DNA of 64,000 nt from Desulforhopalus sp. (GCA_030247675.1 JAOTRX010000008.1:124001-188000); one strand, 5' to 3'. Positions 14,357 to 24,142 are shown, counted from the first letter of the stretch. Notes: a model not told the origin generated them from the letters alone. Made by a program: numbers and translations.

Positions 14357-15669
14357 TAGGCCAAATCTCCAAGGAGCAGTTGCCGTATCGTCCCAAGAAG
14401 ATAAAGAGATCCACCGACGACGATCAGGTCGTCTTCCGTGACTGTTTCCTGCGCGGCAATCAGCGCCTGGGCCATATCATCGACGCAGCGGGCCTTGCCC
14501 CGTAAGGCTTCCGGCAGAAAGGCGACGAGCTGCTCAGGCGTCGCGGCACGCTCACCGACCGGTCTGGTAAAAACAAAATGATCAACCAGCGGAGCGATCG
14601 TGCCAAGGGTCGTTACCAAGTCCTTATCGATCATCGAACCCCACAGGGCGATAAGCTTGCGGTAGTGAAATTTGCGCGACAAGGTATTTGTCAGATTCTT
14701 GACACCATCGGGATTATGCGCCCCATCAAGGAGATAGCGGAGCTCTTTGGCATATGCGGTGTTTCGAGGATACCTTTGGCTAAACTCTTCCATCCTGCCC
14801 GGCCATTTTATCGCTGCCATGCCATCGTGTATTTGCTGGTCGGTTACCACAAACCCCATATTCTGCAGAAGGAGCAGGGCGGCTATGGCCAGGGAATCGT
14901 TTTCCGGCTGCACAAGGCTGGCACGGCTGCTTTGCAGGCCTTCGAATTGCCGCTGGCCAAGTCCCTCTCCACCGCGCCAGGTCCAGGTACCATCGGCTTC
15001 GACAGTATAGTCAAATTCTTGACGAAGGCGGTACAGGGGCGACCCAAGCTGCCGGCTCACTTTGGCAATGACCGGTTCCGCCTCCGGATGCACCGCCCCG
15101 GAAACCACCGGCACTCCAGTCTTAATAATACCGGCCTTTTCCCCGGCGATCTCGCTTAGAGTGTTCCCCAGATATGCCTCGTGATCCATGCTGATACTGG
15201 TAATGACCGAGACCAGCGGCGTTACCACATTGGTTGCATCGAGCCGGCCGCCAAGACCCGTCTCGAACACCACCACATCGACCTGCGACTCGGCAAACCA
15301 TAGCAGACCAAGGGCGGTGGTGAACTCAAAATAGGTGATCTGCTCGCCGGCAAGCACCTGGCATATTTTCGTTCCCAGTCGGGCAAAGGTTGACTCACTG
15401 ATGTATTCGCTGCCGATGCGAAAACGCTCGCGGACGCTGCTCAAATGGGGAGAGGTATACATGCCGACCCGGTATCCGGCCCGGCCCAGGACCTCGGTCA
15501 ATGCCGCGCACACCGAGCCCTTGCCGTTGGTGCCGGCAACATGCACAAAACGCAGTCCCTGCTCCGGCCGCCCCACCTTGGCCAGAAACGACTGCATCGC
15601 TCCAAGGCCCAGTTTGATTTTGTGCATCTGTAAGGCTTCGAGATGCGCCAGGACTTCAGCGTATGTCAT
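14356..15669 (-). CDS. folC: Bifunctional dihydrofolate synthase / folylpolyglutamate synthase
   Basis: A 437-residue Mur-ligase-family enzyme. It adds glutamate to dihydropteroate and to folates using ATP. The P-loop HVAGTNGKGSVCAAL is near residue 45, followed by the folate-type TSPHLSSVRERF and the Mur-ligase domain motif SISMDHEAYLG. The start is the ATG at 15669 (MTYAEVLAHL) with GAGGAG 7 bases upstream; a start 9 codons earlier is less likely. It shares folate metabolism with the pabB-pabC fusion at 24-26 kb and with glyA at 49-50 kb. Confidence 0.95.
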   Translation of the reverse strand: MTYAEVLAHLEALQMHKIKLGLGAMQSFLAKVGRPEQGLRFVHVAGTNGKGSVCAALTEVLGRAGYRVGMYTSPHLSSVRERFRIGSEYISESTFARLGTKICQVLAGEQITYFEFTTALGLLWFAESQVDVVVFETGLGGRLDATNVVTPLVSVITSISMDHEAYLGNTLSEIAGEKAGIIKTGVPVVSGAVHPEAEPVIAKVSRQLGSPLYRLRQEFDYTVEADGTWTWRGGEGLGQRQFEGLQSSRASLVQPENDSLAIAALLLLQNMGFVVTDQQIHDGMAAIKWPGRMEEFSQRYPRNTAYAKELRYLLDGAHNPDGVKNLTNTLSRKFHYRKLIALWGSMIDKDLVTTLGTIAPLVDHFVFTRPVGERAATPEQLVAFLPEALRGKARCVDDMAQALIAAQETVTEDDLIVVGGSLYLLGTIRQLLLGDLA

Positions 15670-15745
15670 AGTCAGCTCCTCGTTGCGATTGAGCAAGAAA
15701 TAATTCGGGAAACAAGGCGTTTACTGCAATCATTGGGCGCCAGTG

Positions 15746-17935
15746 TCAAGAAATCGTCAGCTTTGCATAATCAAGGTGGAGCGTCTTCAAGCCATGCCGG
15801 TCAAAAAGGATATCGATCGACCGGCCTGTCGACATTTTGGCAACCGTGCCGCTGCCGAAAAACGGGTGGCTGACCTTGGCGCCTACATGAAAATCGCTCA
15901 TCTCCAGCCTCTTCGCCTTGGCTCTTCGTGGTGTCGGGGCGGACTCGGGAGCGGATTCAAAGGCAAAGGAATTGTAACCTTTCTGCGGTGAATCGCTGCT
16001 GATCCGTTCATAGAGACCGCCACTCAGTTCACTTAAAAACGGTGACATTCCGGTATGATGAAACTGCCGGTCCTGGGTCATCAGCTGCCGCGGATAGGTG
16101 AGATAGAGATATTTCTTGGCCCGGGTCGCCGCCACATAGAGGAGCCGTCGCTCCTCCTCCCACTGTTCGCCAAAGCTTGCCGCGGCATGCGGGAAGCGGC
16201 CCTCGGCCATACCGATGACAAAGACCGCCTCAAACTCAAGCCCCTTGGCGGAGTGGATGGTTGACAAGACAAGGCGCTCCAGGCCATGCCCGTCAGCGGC
16301 GCCCTCCTCCGGGGGATCGAGGCTGGTGTCGTCGATAAAGCTTTGCAGATCGTCGTAACCATCCATGATACTCTTTAACTGATCGATATCCTTACGACGC
16401 TTGGGAAAATCGTCAGCATACAGACGTTCAAAGATCGGCTGGTAATATTTGAGTACGATCTCGTAGAGGAGGGAAAGATTATGGCCATCGACCAACAATT
16501 CGTCGTAGAGACGCACCAGTTTGGCAAACGATTCCTGCCAGCTCTTGCCGGCCGGGTACTTGGCCAGCGCCTGAAAGGGGTCGGCGGCCTGGGCGATCGT
16601 CGCCGAGATCTTTTGGGCGGTGGTCGGCCCGACATGCTCCAGCTGCAGCAGCATCCTGTTCCAGGAAAGGGTGTCCTGGGGGTTGGTCAGCACCCGCATA
16701 AAGGCAATCATATCCTTCATATGCGCCGATTCGGTCAATTTCAGGCCGCCCCGTTTCTCGTAATCGATAGCCGCCGAAGCAAGCTCCAGTTCCAGTTTGT
16801 AGGAATGAAAACTTGAGCGAAAGAGAACTGCGATATCGGTCAGAGCAACGCCCGCCGCCAGCAGTTTGCGCACCGTCTTGACAATAAAGGCCGCCTCTTC
16901 CCGCTCATCGGCCCCGGCAAAGATCATCGGCCGCAGCTCGCCTTCGCGCCGGGTGAAGAGCGTCTTGGTATATTTTTCCGCGGCGTTTCTAATGATATCG
17001 TTGGTGAAGGAAAGAATCGGCTGGGTTGAGCGATAGTTCTCCTCAAGCTTGATGATCCGGGTATTGCTGAAGACCTTGGGGAAACGCATGATATTGTAGA
17101 AATCCGCACCCCGAAAGGAATAGATGGACTGGGAATCGTCGCCAACCACCATGACATTATCGTGGGTGGCTGCCGCCAGCCGGACGATGTCTGCCTGGAT
17201 GAGGTTGGTGTCCTGATATTCGTCAACCATGATGTAGGCAAAACGCGTCGAGATGGCTTGGCGTACCTCGGGCAGCTCAACAAGTAGCCGTTTCCAGTTG
17301 ACCAGCAAATCGTCATAGTCCATCAAACCGTGCTCAAACTTGAAATTCTGGTAATGTTTCTGCAGGGTAAGGATATCTTCGAGACTATCGCTGAGGTGGC
17401 TGTACTGATCGGTCACCAGATCTTCGAGGGCTATCGATTTGTTGATCGCGCCGCTGATCATATTGATCACCGCCCGCCGGGAGGGGAAGCGCTTGTCCTT
17501 TTTACCAAGGCCAAGGGAGGACTTGAGCAGATTGATAATCCCCTCGGCGTCACCTCGGTCGATAATGGTAAAGGACGAGCCAAAGCCGATTTGCGAGCCA
17601 TAGCGCCTGAGGAGAAGGTTGGCTATGCCGTGAAAGGTCCCACCAACCACCCGGTTGCAGTTTTCATTGAGTAATCTGCCGGCCCGCCAGAGCATCTCCT
17701 GGCTGGCTTTGCGGGTGAAGGTAAGCAGCAGTATGGACTCGGGGGCAACCCCCTGTTCGACGAGATGGGCCACCCGGTAAACGAGCGTGCGGGTCTTGCC
17801 ACTGCCGGCCCCGGCAATAACCAGCACCGGACCGACGGTCGTGGTCACCGCCGCGTATTGCGATTCGTTGAGCTGCCTGAGATTTACGATCCCCGACTTT
17901 GCCTCGTGCTGTTGCGAATTTCCTTCAGTTTTCAT
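15746..17935 (-). CDS. UvrD/PcrA-like superfamily 1 DNA helicase
   Basis: A 729-residue 3'-5' helicase-type protein. The Walker A AGAGSGKT is near residue 45, motif II VDEYQDTN near 235, motif III GDDSQSIYSFRGAD near 265, and motifs V/VI HSAKGLEFEAVFVIGMAEG and YVAATRAKK in the C-terminal half. The tail (HPFFGSGTVAKM) resembles the PcrA/UvrD C-terminal region that contacts RNA polymerase. The start at MKTEGNSQ (17935) lacks a strong ribosome site. Likely roles are nucleotide excision repair and replication restart. It might equally be called pcrA or rep, so no symbol is given. Confidence 0.93.
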   Translation of the reverse strand: MKTEGNSQQHEAKSGIVNLRQLNESQYAAVTTTVGPVLVIAGAGSGKTRTLVYRVAHLVEQGVAPESILLLTFTRKASQEMLWRAGRLLNENCNRVVGGTFHGIANLLLRRYGSQIGFGSSFTIIDRGDAEGIINLLKSSLGLGKKDKRFPSRRAVINMISGAINKSIALEDLVTDQYSHLSDSLEDILTLQKHYQNFKFEHGLMDYDDLLVNWKRLLVELPEVRQAISTRFAYIMVDEYQDTNLIQADIVRLAAATHDNVMVVGDDSQSIYSFRGADFYNIMRFPKVFSNTRIIKLEENYRSTQPILSFTNDIIRNAAEKYTKTLFTRREGELRPMIFAGADEREEAAFIVKTVRKLLAAGVALTDIAVLFRSSFHSYKLELELASAAIDYEKRGGLKLTESAHMKDMIAFMRVLTNPQDTLSWNRMLLQLEHVGPTTAQKISATIAQAADPFQALAKYPAGKSWQESFAKLVRLYDELLVDGHNLSLLYEIVLKYYQPIFERLYADDFPKRRKDIDQLKSIMDGYDDLQSFIDDTSLDPPEEGAADGHGLERLVLSTIHSAKGLEFEAVFVIGMAEGRFPHAAASFGEQWEEERRLLYVAATRAKKYLYLTYPRQLMTQDRQFHHTGMSPFLSELSGGLYERISSDSPQKGYNSFAFESAPESAPTPRRAKAKRLEMSDFHVGAKVSHPFFGSGTVAKMSTGRSIDILFDRHGLKTLHLDYAKLTIS

Positions 17936-18076
17936 GGCGGCCACTTTAACATAGGGGCCAGGCAGTGGCAACACCGGTTGACAAAATTGGTCCAGCTGGT
18001 ATATTGTCGTTCCCAACCCCTTGATATCAGGGATTTACCCAATCACTCTCGACACACCACCCAAAAAACGACCACC

Positions 18077-18475
18077 ATGACCACCGATACACTGAAAACC
18101 GTTTTCACTAAAGAGAAACTAGCGGCAATCTTCCCCGCAACCAGATCAAACGACTTTTTCGAGGCCCTCTTCGGCGACGCCTCCGAGGGGGCGTATGACA
18201 TCGAACTGGCCTATCGCGAACTGAGAGGCAATACCCTGACCATGGAGCTCCGTCTCCACGAACGGCCGGGGCGCTGCCTTGCCTGCAACCTGACCCAGGG
18301 TCTGCCCCAGGTCTTTTCCCGGCATCCGGTTATCAATGTTCAAGGAATAGTAAAAGATATCGAAGGATTACTGGGAGGAACCTATCGTTGCCTCAGTTGG
18401 TCCCTGGGATACACCGGCCAACACAGCCGCTCCGTCCATGCGATTCCGTTAAATATTGTGGTGGAAAAAAACTAG
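18077..18475 (+). CDS. Small conserved protein of unknown function
   Basis: A 132-residue protein starting at MTTDTLKTVF. It contains SNDFFEALFGDASEGAYDIE, RPGRCLACNLTQGLPQVFSR and a C-terminal HSRSVHAIPLNIV segment. I recall a family of about this size with these blocks in Desulfobacterota and Geobacter-like genomes, carrying an uninformative homeobox-derived name; no function is known. Two cysteines (CLAC) could bind a metal. No signal peptide or membrane helix. It is divergent from the helicase gene and ends at a strong bidirectional terminator. Confidence 0.8.
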   Translation: MTTDTLKTVFTKEKLAAIFPATRSNDFFEALFGDASEGAYDIELAYRELRGNTLTMELRLHERPGRCLACNLTQGLPQVFSRHPVINVQGIVKDIEGLLGGTYRCLSWSLGYTGQHSRSVHAIPLNIVVEKN

Positions 18476-18550
18476 GGTGTCAGCAAAAGGCCACGACCGG
18501 TGACAGCCCTGGAACACTCCGTCGTGAGTGCCGCCGTCAAATTTTTGAAC

Positions 18551-18586
18551 AAAAAAAGGCCGACTTTTACAAGTCGGCCTTTTTTC
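18551..18586. terminator. Bidirectional intrinsic terminator
   Basis: AAAAAAAGGCCGACTT, a 4-base loop, then AAGTCGGCCTTTTTTT: a G+C-rich stem flanked by an A-run and a T-run, so it can stop both the plus-strand gene ending at 18475 and the minus-strand gene ending at 18605. Confidence 0.93.
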
Positions 18587-18604
18587 TTCATTTCGTTTTC
18601 CAGC

Positions 18605-19618
18605 CTATTCAACCGCAACCCTTGATCGGCCCTGGGCCTTGGCATGGTAGAGGATGTCGTCGGTCCTCTCCGTCCATTGTTTCAGGGATTCGCCCTTGCG
18701 CAGTTCCGACATGCCAATGCTGATTCCCAGTTTAGTTTTTTCATCTGCCCAGATATTCAGCTCATCGACGGCCACACACAGCCGCTCTGCCAGAATCCTG
18801 CCGCTTTGCAGATCGGTATTGTCAAGGATGAGAAGAAATTCATCGCCACCCATGCGTACCAGCAGATCGGTGGAGCGAACGGCCCGTTTGAGTACCGAAG
18901 CTACGTCCTTCAAAACCTCATCACCCTTTTGATGGCCGAGATTATCGTTGATATCCTTGAACCTGTCGAGATCCATGGAGACCATGGTCAAAGGATTATG
19001 ATAGCGGCGGGCGCTGTCCATCATGCCGTGAATACGGTCGTCGAAGACCCGGCGATTAGAAAGCCCGGTAAGGCTGTCGTTGCTTGCCTTCTCAAACAGA
19101 TCCTCATACTCAAGGCCACGCCGCAGACATTCGGCAAGTATCTCAAGCGAATGATTGATAAGGTCAAGATCTTCCGAAGAAAGCTCATGGCCTTCCTTTA
19201 AGATCAACAAGATACCGGCATCATCAGCACTTTCAAAGATCCATTTATAGGCAAAACGGCCATCTTTCTGGGTAAAGGAGCCATCGAAGGTAGTCTTTTC
19301 GGCGATAAGCTGCTCAGCAAAGGCGATGGCCTTCCGTCTGTACGGGCCATGGCCGGAACAGAACAGATGCCGTTTATTGCGCTGGCTGTTGTTATAACCG
19401 ATGAGCTCATGGCCCACCAAGGGCATCAACCAGACCGAATAGGCCTCAATCATGCCACTGAGACTCAACACCCCGGCCATTCGCCCGTGCAGCTTATTAA
19501 TCAGATCGAGTCGTTCTGATTGTTTCTTGAGATTATCAAGCTCAACCATAACCTTCTCAAACTCCACCTGTTTGAGGTGGGGAGAAGAGTCTTTCTGTTC
19601 ATGAGTCATGATGGTCAT
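18605..19618 (-). CDS. GGDEF-domain protein, likely diguanylate cyclase
   Basis: A 337-residue soluble protein. The GGDEF active site is intact (RMGGDEFLLIL near residue 253) with an upstream DSLTGLSNRRVFDDRI block, so c-di-GMP synthesis is likely. Residues 40-165 form a GAF-like sensory part with no clear relatives to my eye (LMPLVGHELIGYNN, CSGHGPYRRKAIAF). A short coiled-coil (about 17-40) links the N-terminus. The start is ATG 19618, with GGAAG 6 bases upstream. No EAL domain. Confidence 0.9.
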   Translation of the reverse strand: MTIMTHEQKDSSPHLKQVEFEKVMVELDNLKKQSERLDLINKLHGRMAGVLSLSGMIEAYSVWLMPLVGHELIGYNNSQRNKRHLFCSGHGPYRRKAIAFAEQLIAEKTTFDGSFTQKDGRFAYKWIFESADDAGILLILKEGHELSSEDLDLINHSLEILAECLRRGLEYEDLFEKASNDSLTGLSNRRVFDDRIHGMMDSARRYHNPLTMVSMDLDRFKDINDNLGHQKGDEVLKDVASVLKRAVRSTDLLVRMGGDEFLLILDNTDLQSGRILAERLCVAVDELNIWADEKTKLGISIGMSELRKGESLKQWTERTDDILYHAKAQGRSRVAVE

Positions 19619-20011
19619 GGGTGCTTCCTAGTACTTTTTATAGTGGTTTGTTGGGACAAGTCTTTCTGAACACTCTTCTTATCGTCCAAGGGGAGAAGAA
19701 TCTTTACCCCTGATCGTGGATTTCCCTTCCTTTAAGCATAATTTATGCCACCAGAATTTTGACGCTCGGGCAATGACCGCAGATATCGGGTATCATACTG
19801 ATTTATTTAATTTTTGATTTTGACATATCGCCAATATTACCCCGCCCGGACTAGATCTGGCAATCGTTGCCGGCCAGACACCATCATAAACGACGTTTTT
19901 TTGACACCCCCTGAGCGATGGAAAAACTTTGACAAATCGGCCACCCCGCAGTACTCCTCAGTCTCACTTGTATCTCCCTATACAACTGTATCCCCCCTAC
20001 CGCCGGACGCC
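19619..20011. other. Divergent promoter region between GGDEF gene and nagZ
   Basis: No gene is supported. It holds a 21-base element at 19688-19708 (starts AAGGGGAGAAG, ends CTTTACC) that recurs with two mismatches at 39434-39454 in another divergent spacer. The plus-strand frame is open across much of it, but the usual NagZ start lies at the far end. Confidence 0.5.
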
Positions 20012-21067
20012 ATGTCAACCCCCACCCTGCAGCAAAAACTCGGCCAGCTTTTTCTCATCGGATTTGCAGGGGATTCACTGTCCCCAGGGCACCCGATTGC
20101 TGCCGCTATTGCCGAAGGCAATCTTGGCGGGGTCATCTTATTCGACAGGTTGATAGCGGAAAAAAAGGACAGCAACAACATCATCAACCCCGAGCAACTG
20201 CGACGGTTGACCAAAGACCTTCAGGATTTGGCGGATGGCGATCTTCTTATTGCCGTCGATCAGGAAGGCGGCAAAGTCAATCGTTTCAAAGGGGAAAGGG
20301 GTTTTCCAACAAGCCCGGCAGCGGCAGAGCTCGGCAGCTCGCCGAATATTCGAGCGACCACGGCAAGCGCCCGGAAGACAGCCCGCATGCTCCGCCAAGT
20401 CGGGGTGAATTTAAATTTGGCCCCGGTCGTAGACCTCAATATCAATAGGAACAATCCAATCATCGGCCGCTACGATCGCAGTTTCTCCGACAACCCGCAA
20501 ACCGTTGCCGCCCATGCCGCGGCCTGGATCAGAGAACATCACGCCGAGGGAATTCATTGCTGTTTGAAGCACTTCCCCGGCCATGGCAGTTCCACCGGCG
20601 ACTCGCACCTTGGCTTTGTCGATATCACCCTGTCCTGGCAGGAAAGTGAGCTGGAACCGTACAAAACGCTTATCGCCACCGGCCTTGCCGAGGCCGTCAT
20701 GGTCGGCCATCTTATCAACAGGAATTTCGACCCCCAATTCCCGGCGACCTTATCCGCCGCCACGGTCAGATCGCTGCTGCGCCGGAAACTCGGCTTTACC
20801 GGCCTGATTATCTCCGACGATATGCAGATGAAGGCGATAACCGATCACTGCGGCCTGGAAGATGCCTGCTGCAAAGCCCTTGCGGCAGGCGTAGATCTGC
20901 TTATAATCGGCAACAATCTGGTGCATGATCCGGCTATTTTCACCAAGGCCGTGCATGCTGTAGAGAGGGCGGTGCAGGGGGGAGAGGTTTCGCCGCAACG
21001 AGTTGCAGAGGCTTACGGAAATGTGCAAAAATTCAAACAATCATTGAGAGACGGCCATGGATCATAA
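20012..21067 (+). CDS. nagZ: Beta-N-acetylhexosaminidase (glycoside hydrolase family 3)
   Basis: A 351-residue protein starting at MSTPTLQQKL. GH3 hallmarks are KHFPGHGSSTGDSH (catalytic Asp/His dyad region near residue 188) and ISDDMQMKAI with the nucleophile Asp near 270. The role is removal of N-acetylglucosamine from cytoplasmic muropeptides in cell-wall recycling. The length fits NagZ (about 340) rather than the longer beta-glucosidases. The frame is open upstream to 19814, but that stretch has no family similarity; the chosen ATG lacks a strong ribosome site. It overlaps the next gene by 11 bases. Confidence 0.92.
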   Translation: MSTPTLQQKLGQLFLIGFAGDSLSPGHPIAAAIAEGNLGGVILFDRLIAEKKDSNNIINPEQLRRLTKDLQDLADGDLLIAVDQEGGKVNRFKGERGFPTSPAAAELGSSPNIRATTASARKTARMLRQVGVNLNLAPVVDLNINRNNPIIGRYDRSFSDNPQTVAAHAAAWIREHHAEGIHCCLKHFPGHGSSTGDSHLGFVDITLSWQESELEPYKTLIATGLAEAVMVGHLINRNFDPQFPATLSAATVRSLLRRKLGFTGLIISDDMQMKAITDHCGLEDACCKALAAGVDLLIIGNNLVHDPAIFTKAVHAVERAVQGGEVSPQRVAEAYGNVQKFKQSLRDGHGS

Positions 21068-21461
21068 CCACTATCCCACCCATTCAATTGCAATCGGCTA
21101 CATCTTCTGGATCTTTGGTTTTCTCGGATTGCACCGCTTCTACTACGGCAAGCAGCTCTCCGGGATGATCTACTTCTTCACCCTGGGCCTGCTGTTTATA
21201 GGGTGGATTGTCGACTTCTTTCTTATCCCAGCGATGGACAGAGAGATGGCCGGCCGCTACCATTCCGGCGAGGCTGACTACAACGTCACCTGGCTTCTCT
21301 TAGCCTTCCTCGGGATCTTTGGAATTCACAGGATGTATATGGGAAAATGGCTGACCGGCCTTTTATACCTTTTGACCGGCGGCCTCTTTTTGATCGGCTA
21401 CCTCTACGATCTCTGGACCCTGAATGACCAGATCAACCTCGTCAACACAAGGAACGGCTGA
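21057..21461 (+). CDS. Membrane protein with two TM2 domains
   Basis: A 134-residue integral membrane protein with two tandem TM2 units. Each has a helix, an FGxHRFYxGK-type turn and a second helix: GFLGLHRFYYGK near residue 18-30 and GIFGIHRMYMGK near 85-97. Four transmembrane segments are expected. TM2 proteins are of unknown biochemical role. The start overlaps the nagZ end by 11 bases, which suggests co-transcription and translational coupling. Confidence 0.9.
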   Translation: MDHNHYPTHSIAIGYIFWIFGFLGLHRFYYGKQLSGMIYFFTLGLLFIGWIVDFFLIPAMDREMAGRYHSGEADYNVTWLLLAFLGIFGIHRMYMGKWLTGLLYLLTGGLFLIGYLYDLWTLNDQINLVNTRNG

Positions 21462-21491
21462 CGCCATTGATGCGCCGACAATGGTCTGGAA

Positions 21492-23069
21492 TCACATCCC
21501 TGTCTTGGGGCGGAAGTGCTGCAAGGGCATCATGCCCGCCCCACCGCCGAGGAATTTCCCTACAATAACCGACAGATCACGCATGGAAATGGGTTTCATG
21601 CAATACTCGTCGATCCCCGCATCCACCGCCGCGTCCTTGGAAACCTGATCTGAATAACCGGTTATCAGAATTATCGGCAGATCCCGGCGCAGCGCCTTGA
21701 CCTTTTCACTCAGTTCAAGGCCGGTCAATTCGGCCATGGTCAGATCGGTGATCAACATATCAAACTGACCAGGATCCTCTGAAAACAATGCAACCGCTTC
21801 CCTCGGCGAGGTCTTGCCGACCACGGTGTATCCGAGACTTTGCAGGATTTCACCGGTAACCTGGACCACCTGTTCCTCGTCATCGACAAGAAGAATTCTT
21901 CCGCTTCCGCCCTGCAATTCGCCAAGGGACACAACCTGCTCCATGGCTGTTTCCTTTTGCGCCACTGGCAAAAACACCCGGAAATTCGTTCCCTTGCCGA
22001 CTTCACTTTCCACCTTGATAAATCCGCCCTGACGGCTGACTATGCCATGCACCATGGCCAGGCCCATGCCGGTGCCGCTGGTTTTTTCCTTGGTGGTAAA
22101 ATAGGGCTCGAAGATTCTTTCGAGATCCTCCTCCTCAATGCCGCAGCCGGTATCGGCAACGTTCAGTTCAAGCCACTCCTTGCCGTCACCGCTCTGCGGT
22201 GCGAGTCCCAGTTTTACTTTAAGAATGCCGTGTTGGCCGGCCATGGCGTGCGAGGCGTTGGTACAGAGGTTGATAAGCACCTGGTGTATCTGTACCGGAT
22301 CGATAAACACCCTTCCGCAATGCTCATCGACCTGTTCCTGGATAACAATAGTGCTGGGCAGAGTGGAGCGCATGAGCTTCATCACCTCTTTGACGATGGG
22401 ATGAATATACTGCAGTACCGCCTTCTTTTCCATGCTGCGCGAAAAAGTCAGGACCTGCTCCACCAAAGATTTGGCCCTTTTCGCCGCCTTGAGAATCTCT
22501 TCGAGATAATCATAAACGGCCTTGTCGGAAAAACCGTCCTGCTTCATCTTCAGACGAATAATTTCCGTATAGCCCATGATCGGGGACAATACGTTGTTGA
22601 AATCGTGGGCAACCCCGCCGGCGAGTGTGCCGATGGCCTCCATCTTCTGGGTGTGCCTGAGTTGCCTTTCAAGCCTGAATTGCTCGGTTATGTTTTGGGC
22701 AATGCCAATAATTCCAGTTACTTTACCGTATCGATCCTTCACCGGAGAGGCGGTTATATCAAAGACAATTTCATCCTCATCGACGCCGAAGACACCGGTT
22801 CTCTGAATGCTCGACTCAATCTTGCCGGACTGAACACATTTCTGAAAGGCGCATGTTGCGCATTTTTCGCTTTGTGAACAGAACAGTTCATGACAACTCT
22901 TGCCGATTGCGTCGGTGTATCTCTTGTTTGCGGCCCTGTTCACCCATTTGGCCTTCATCTGGCTGTCAAACAAGATCAAGATACCGGAAAACCCCTCGAC
23001 AATGGCCCTTTTCTGCGCTTCGCTCTCGAACAGCGCCTCAAGCAATTCATTATTTTCTTGTGATTCCAA
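21492..23069 (-). CDS. PAS hybrid sensor histidine kinase with receiver domain
   Basis: A 525-residue cytoplasmic protein. Order: PAS domain (about 18-130), HisKA with phospho-acceptor H155 in GGVAHDFNN, HATPase with NLCTNASHAM, DTGCGI and GTGMGLAMVHGI (about 250-370), then a receiver domain (about 395-515) with LVDDEE and the Asp in LITDLTMAE. The PAS carries a cysteine-rich stretch (C59, C64, C70, C73, C78), a pattern met in PAS kinases of sulfate reducers that may bind metal or sense redox. It has no output DNA-binding domain, so a separate partner regulator is expected. Confidence 0.93.
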   Translation of the reverse strand: MESQENNELLEALFESEAQKRAIVEGFSGILILFDSQMKAKWVNRAANKRYTDAIGKSCHELFCSQSEKCATCAFQKCVQSGKIESSIQRTGVFGVDEDEIVFDITASPVKDRYGKVTGIIGIAQNITEQFRLERQLRHTQKMEAIGTLAGGVAHDFNNVLSPIMGYTEIIRLKMKQDGFSDKAVYDYLEEILKAAKRAKSLVEQVLTFSRSMEKKAVLQYIHPIVKEVMKLMRSTLPSTIVIQEQVDEHCGRVFIDPVQIHQVLINLCTNASHAMAGQHGILKVKLGLAPQSGDGKEWLELNVADTGCGIEEEDLERIFEPYFTTKEKTSGTGMGLAMVHGIVSRQGGFIKVESEVGKGTNFRVFLPVAQKETAMEQVVSLGELQGGSGRILLVDDEEQVVQVTGEILQSLGYTVVGKTSPREAVALFSEDPGQFDMLITDLTMAELTGLELSEKVKALRRDLPIILITGYSDQVSKDAAVDAGIDEYCMKPISMRDLSVIVGKFLGGGAGMMPLQHFRPKTGM

Positions 23070-23333
23070 AGCTTTTCTCTCTCTAGCGACGGTAATGAAG
23101 CTCTTCAGCCCATAACCTGTTGATGGTTGCGACGTTCTTCAGGCAATTGTAGCATCAGATCCGGCTATATACAAAATAACTCTTGCAGATTGTGGCAATA
23201 AATTCCTCGCCAGGGAATTATCCCCCGCCATCGGTGCCACCCTTTCCCTTGACTCTTGCCTCACCATTCATTATTACTTGCCCAGACCCCGTGCTATGCA
23301 AAACCAACCTTTATCAACGATTCTCGACCCACC

Positions 23334-23618
23334 ATGAAATCCTTCCCCCCACATTCCCCGGCAACCACCCCGGAACGGCCAGAAATAGAATATCCCTGCA
23401 CCTGGACATACAAGGTGATCGGTGAAGATTGCACCCTGCTGAAAGATGTTATTGTTTCGGCCTGTTCGCCGCACCCGGTTACCATACGGCACTCCAATTC
23501 CAGCTCGAAGGGGAAGTATCACAGCATGAATGCCGAGATCGTGGTCCCCGATGAAGGGGTGCGATTGCAAATCTATGAGGCACTAAAAGGCAGTTCCGCC
23601 GTAAAAATTGTTCTTTGA
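23334..23618 (+). CDS. DUF493 (YbeD-like) protein
   Basis: A 94-residue protein starting at MKSFPPHSPA. The core YPCTWTYKVIGED, then ISVSACSPHPVTIRHSNSSSKGK-type sequence (here VIVSACSPHPVTIRHSNSSS) and RLQIYEALKGSSAVKIVL match the DUF493/YbeD ferredoxin-like fold. In enterobacteria YbeD neighbours lipoate genes, but its role is not settled. Here the next gene follows 11 bases later on the same strand. Confidence 0.87.
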   Translation: MKSFPPHSPATTPERPEIEYPCTWTYKVIGEDCTLLKDVIVSACSPHPVTIRHSNSSSKGKYHSMNAEIVVPDEGVRLQIYEALKGSSAVKIVL

Positions 23619-23629
23619 GAGAAGCCCCG

Positions 23630-24142
23630 ATGGACACCGAGACAACTGAAAAAAAATCGCAGCTTCTGGTAGCCCTGCGGGAGGCTGTGGCGGTGGTACA
23701 GATGATTGTGTACAAGGAGGTTCGCAGGCTTTTGGCAAGGAAAAAGCCTGGCGCGGAGACTGCTTTTCTAGCCGGCATGGCTGGTGCCATTACCAATGAG
23801 GTCTTCGGCACCCAGAATCCGGAGGAGAAATTCGTCCGTTTCCGCGCCGACAACTGGGGCGAAATCGAGCAGGAGCTGCTTGCCATGAAGGACGGACTGC
23901 CGGAGCTTTGCGGCGATCTCACAGATGCCTTGCGCATCCAGACCCTCTGCGACCACCAGGAGGGCCATGACAGCTCACAGACACTCCTGCGAGCAAAAGA
24001 ATTTGGCTTTCTTCACGAAGATCGGGAGATTCCTCTCCCCTCCTCGTTTATGGTCCTCGTCCGGACCCTTGGCGAAAAGCATAATCTGATTATCCCGCCG
24101 ATGCAGATCACCCCGGAGCAGGACACAACAATGGTGCATTGA
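23630..24142 (+). CDS. Conserved protein of unknown function
   Basis: A 170-residue soluble protein starting at MDTETTEKKS (ATG 23630). A TTG at 23615 overlapping the previous stop codon is an alternative start. Helix-rich, with ALREAVAVVQMIVYKEVRRL and RADNWGEIEQELLAMKDGLP; no signal peptide or known catalytic motif. It follows the DUF493 gene and ends exactly one base before the end of the convergent pabB-pabC gene. I recognise no named family. Confidence 0.7.
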   Translation: MDTETTEKKSQLLVALREAVAVVQMIVYKEVRRLLARKKPGAETAFLAGMAGAITNEVFGTQNPEEKFVRFRADNWGEIEQELLAMKDGLPELCGDLTDALRIQTLCDHQEGHDSSQTLLRAKEFGFLHEDREIPLPSSFMVLVRTLGEKHNLIIPPMQITPEQDTTMVH

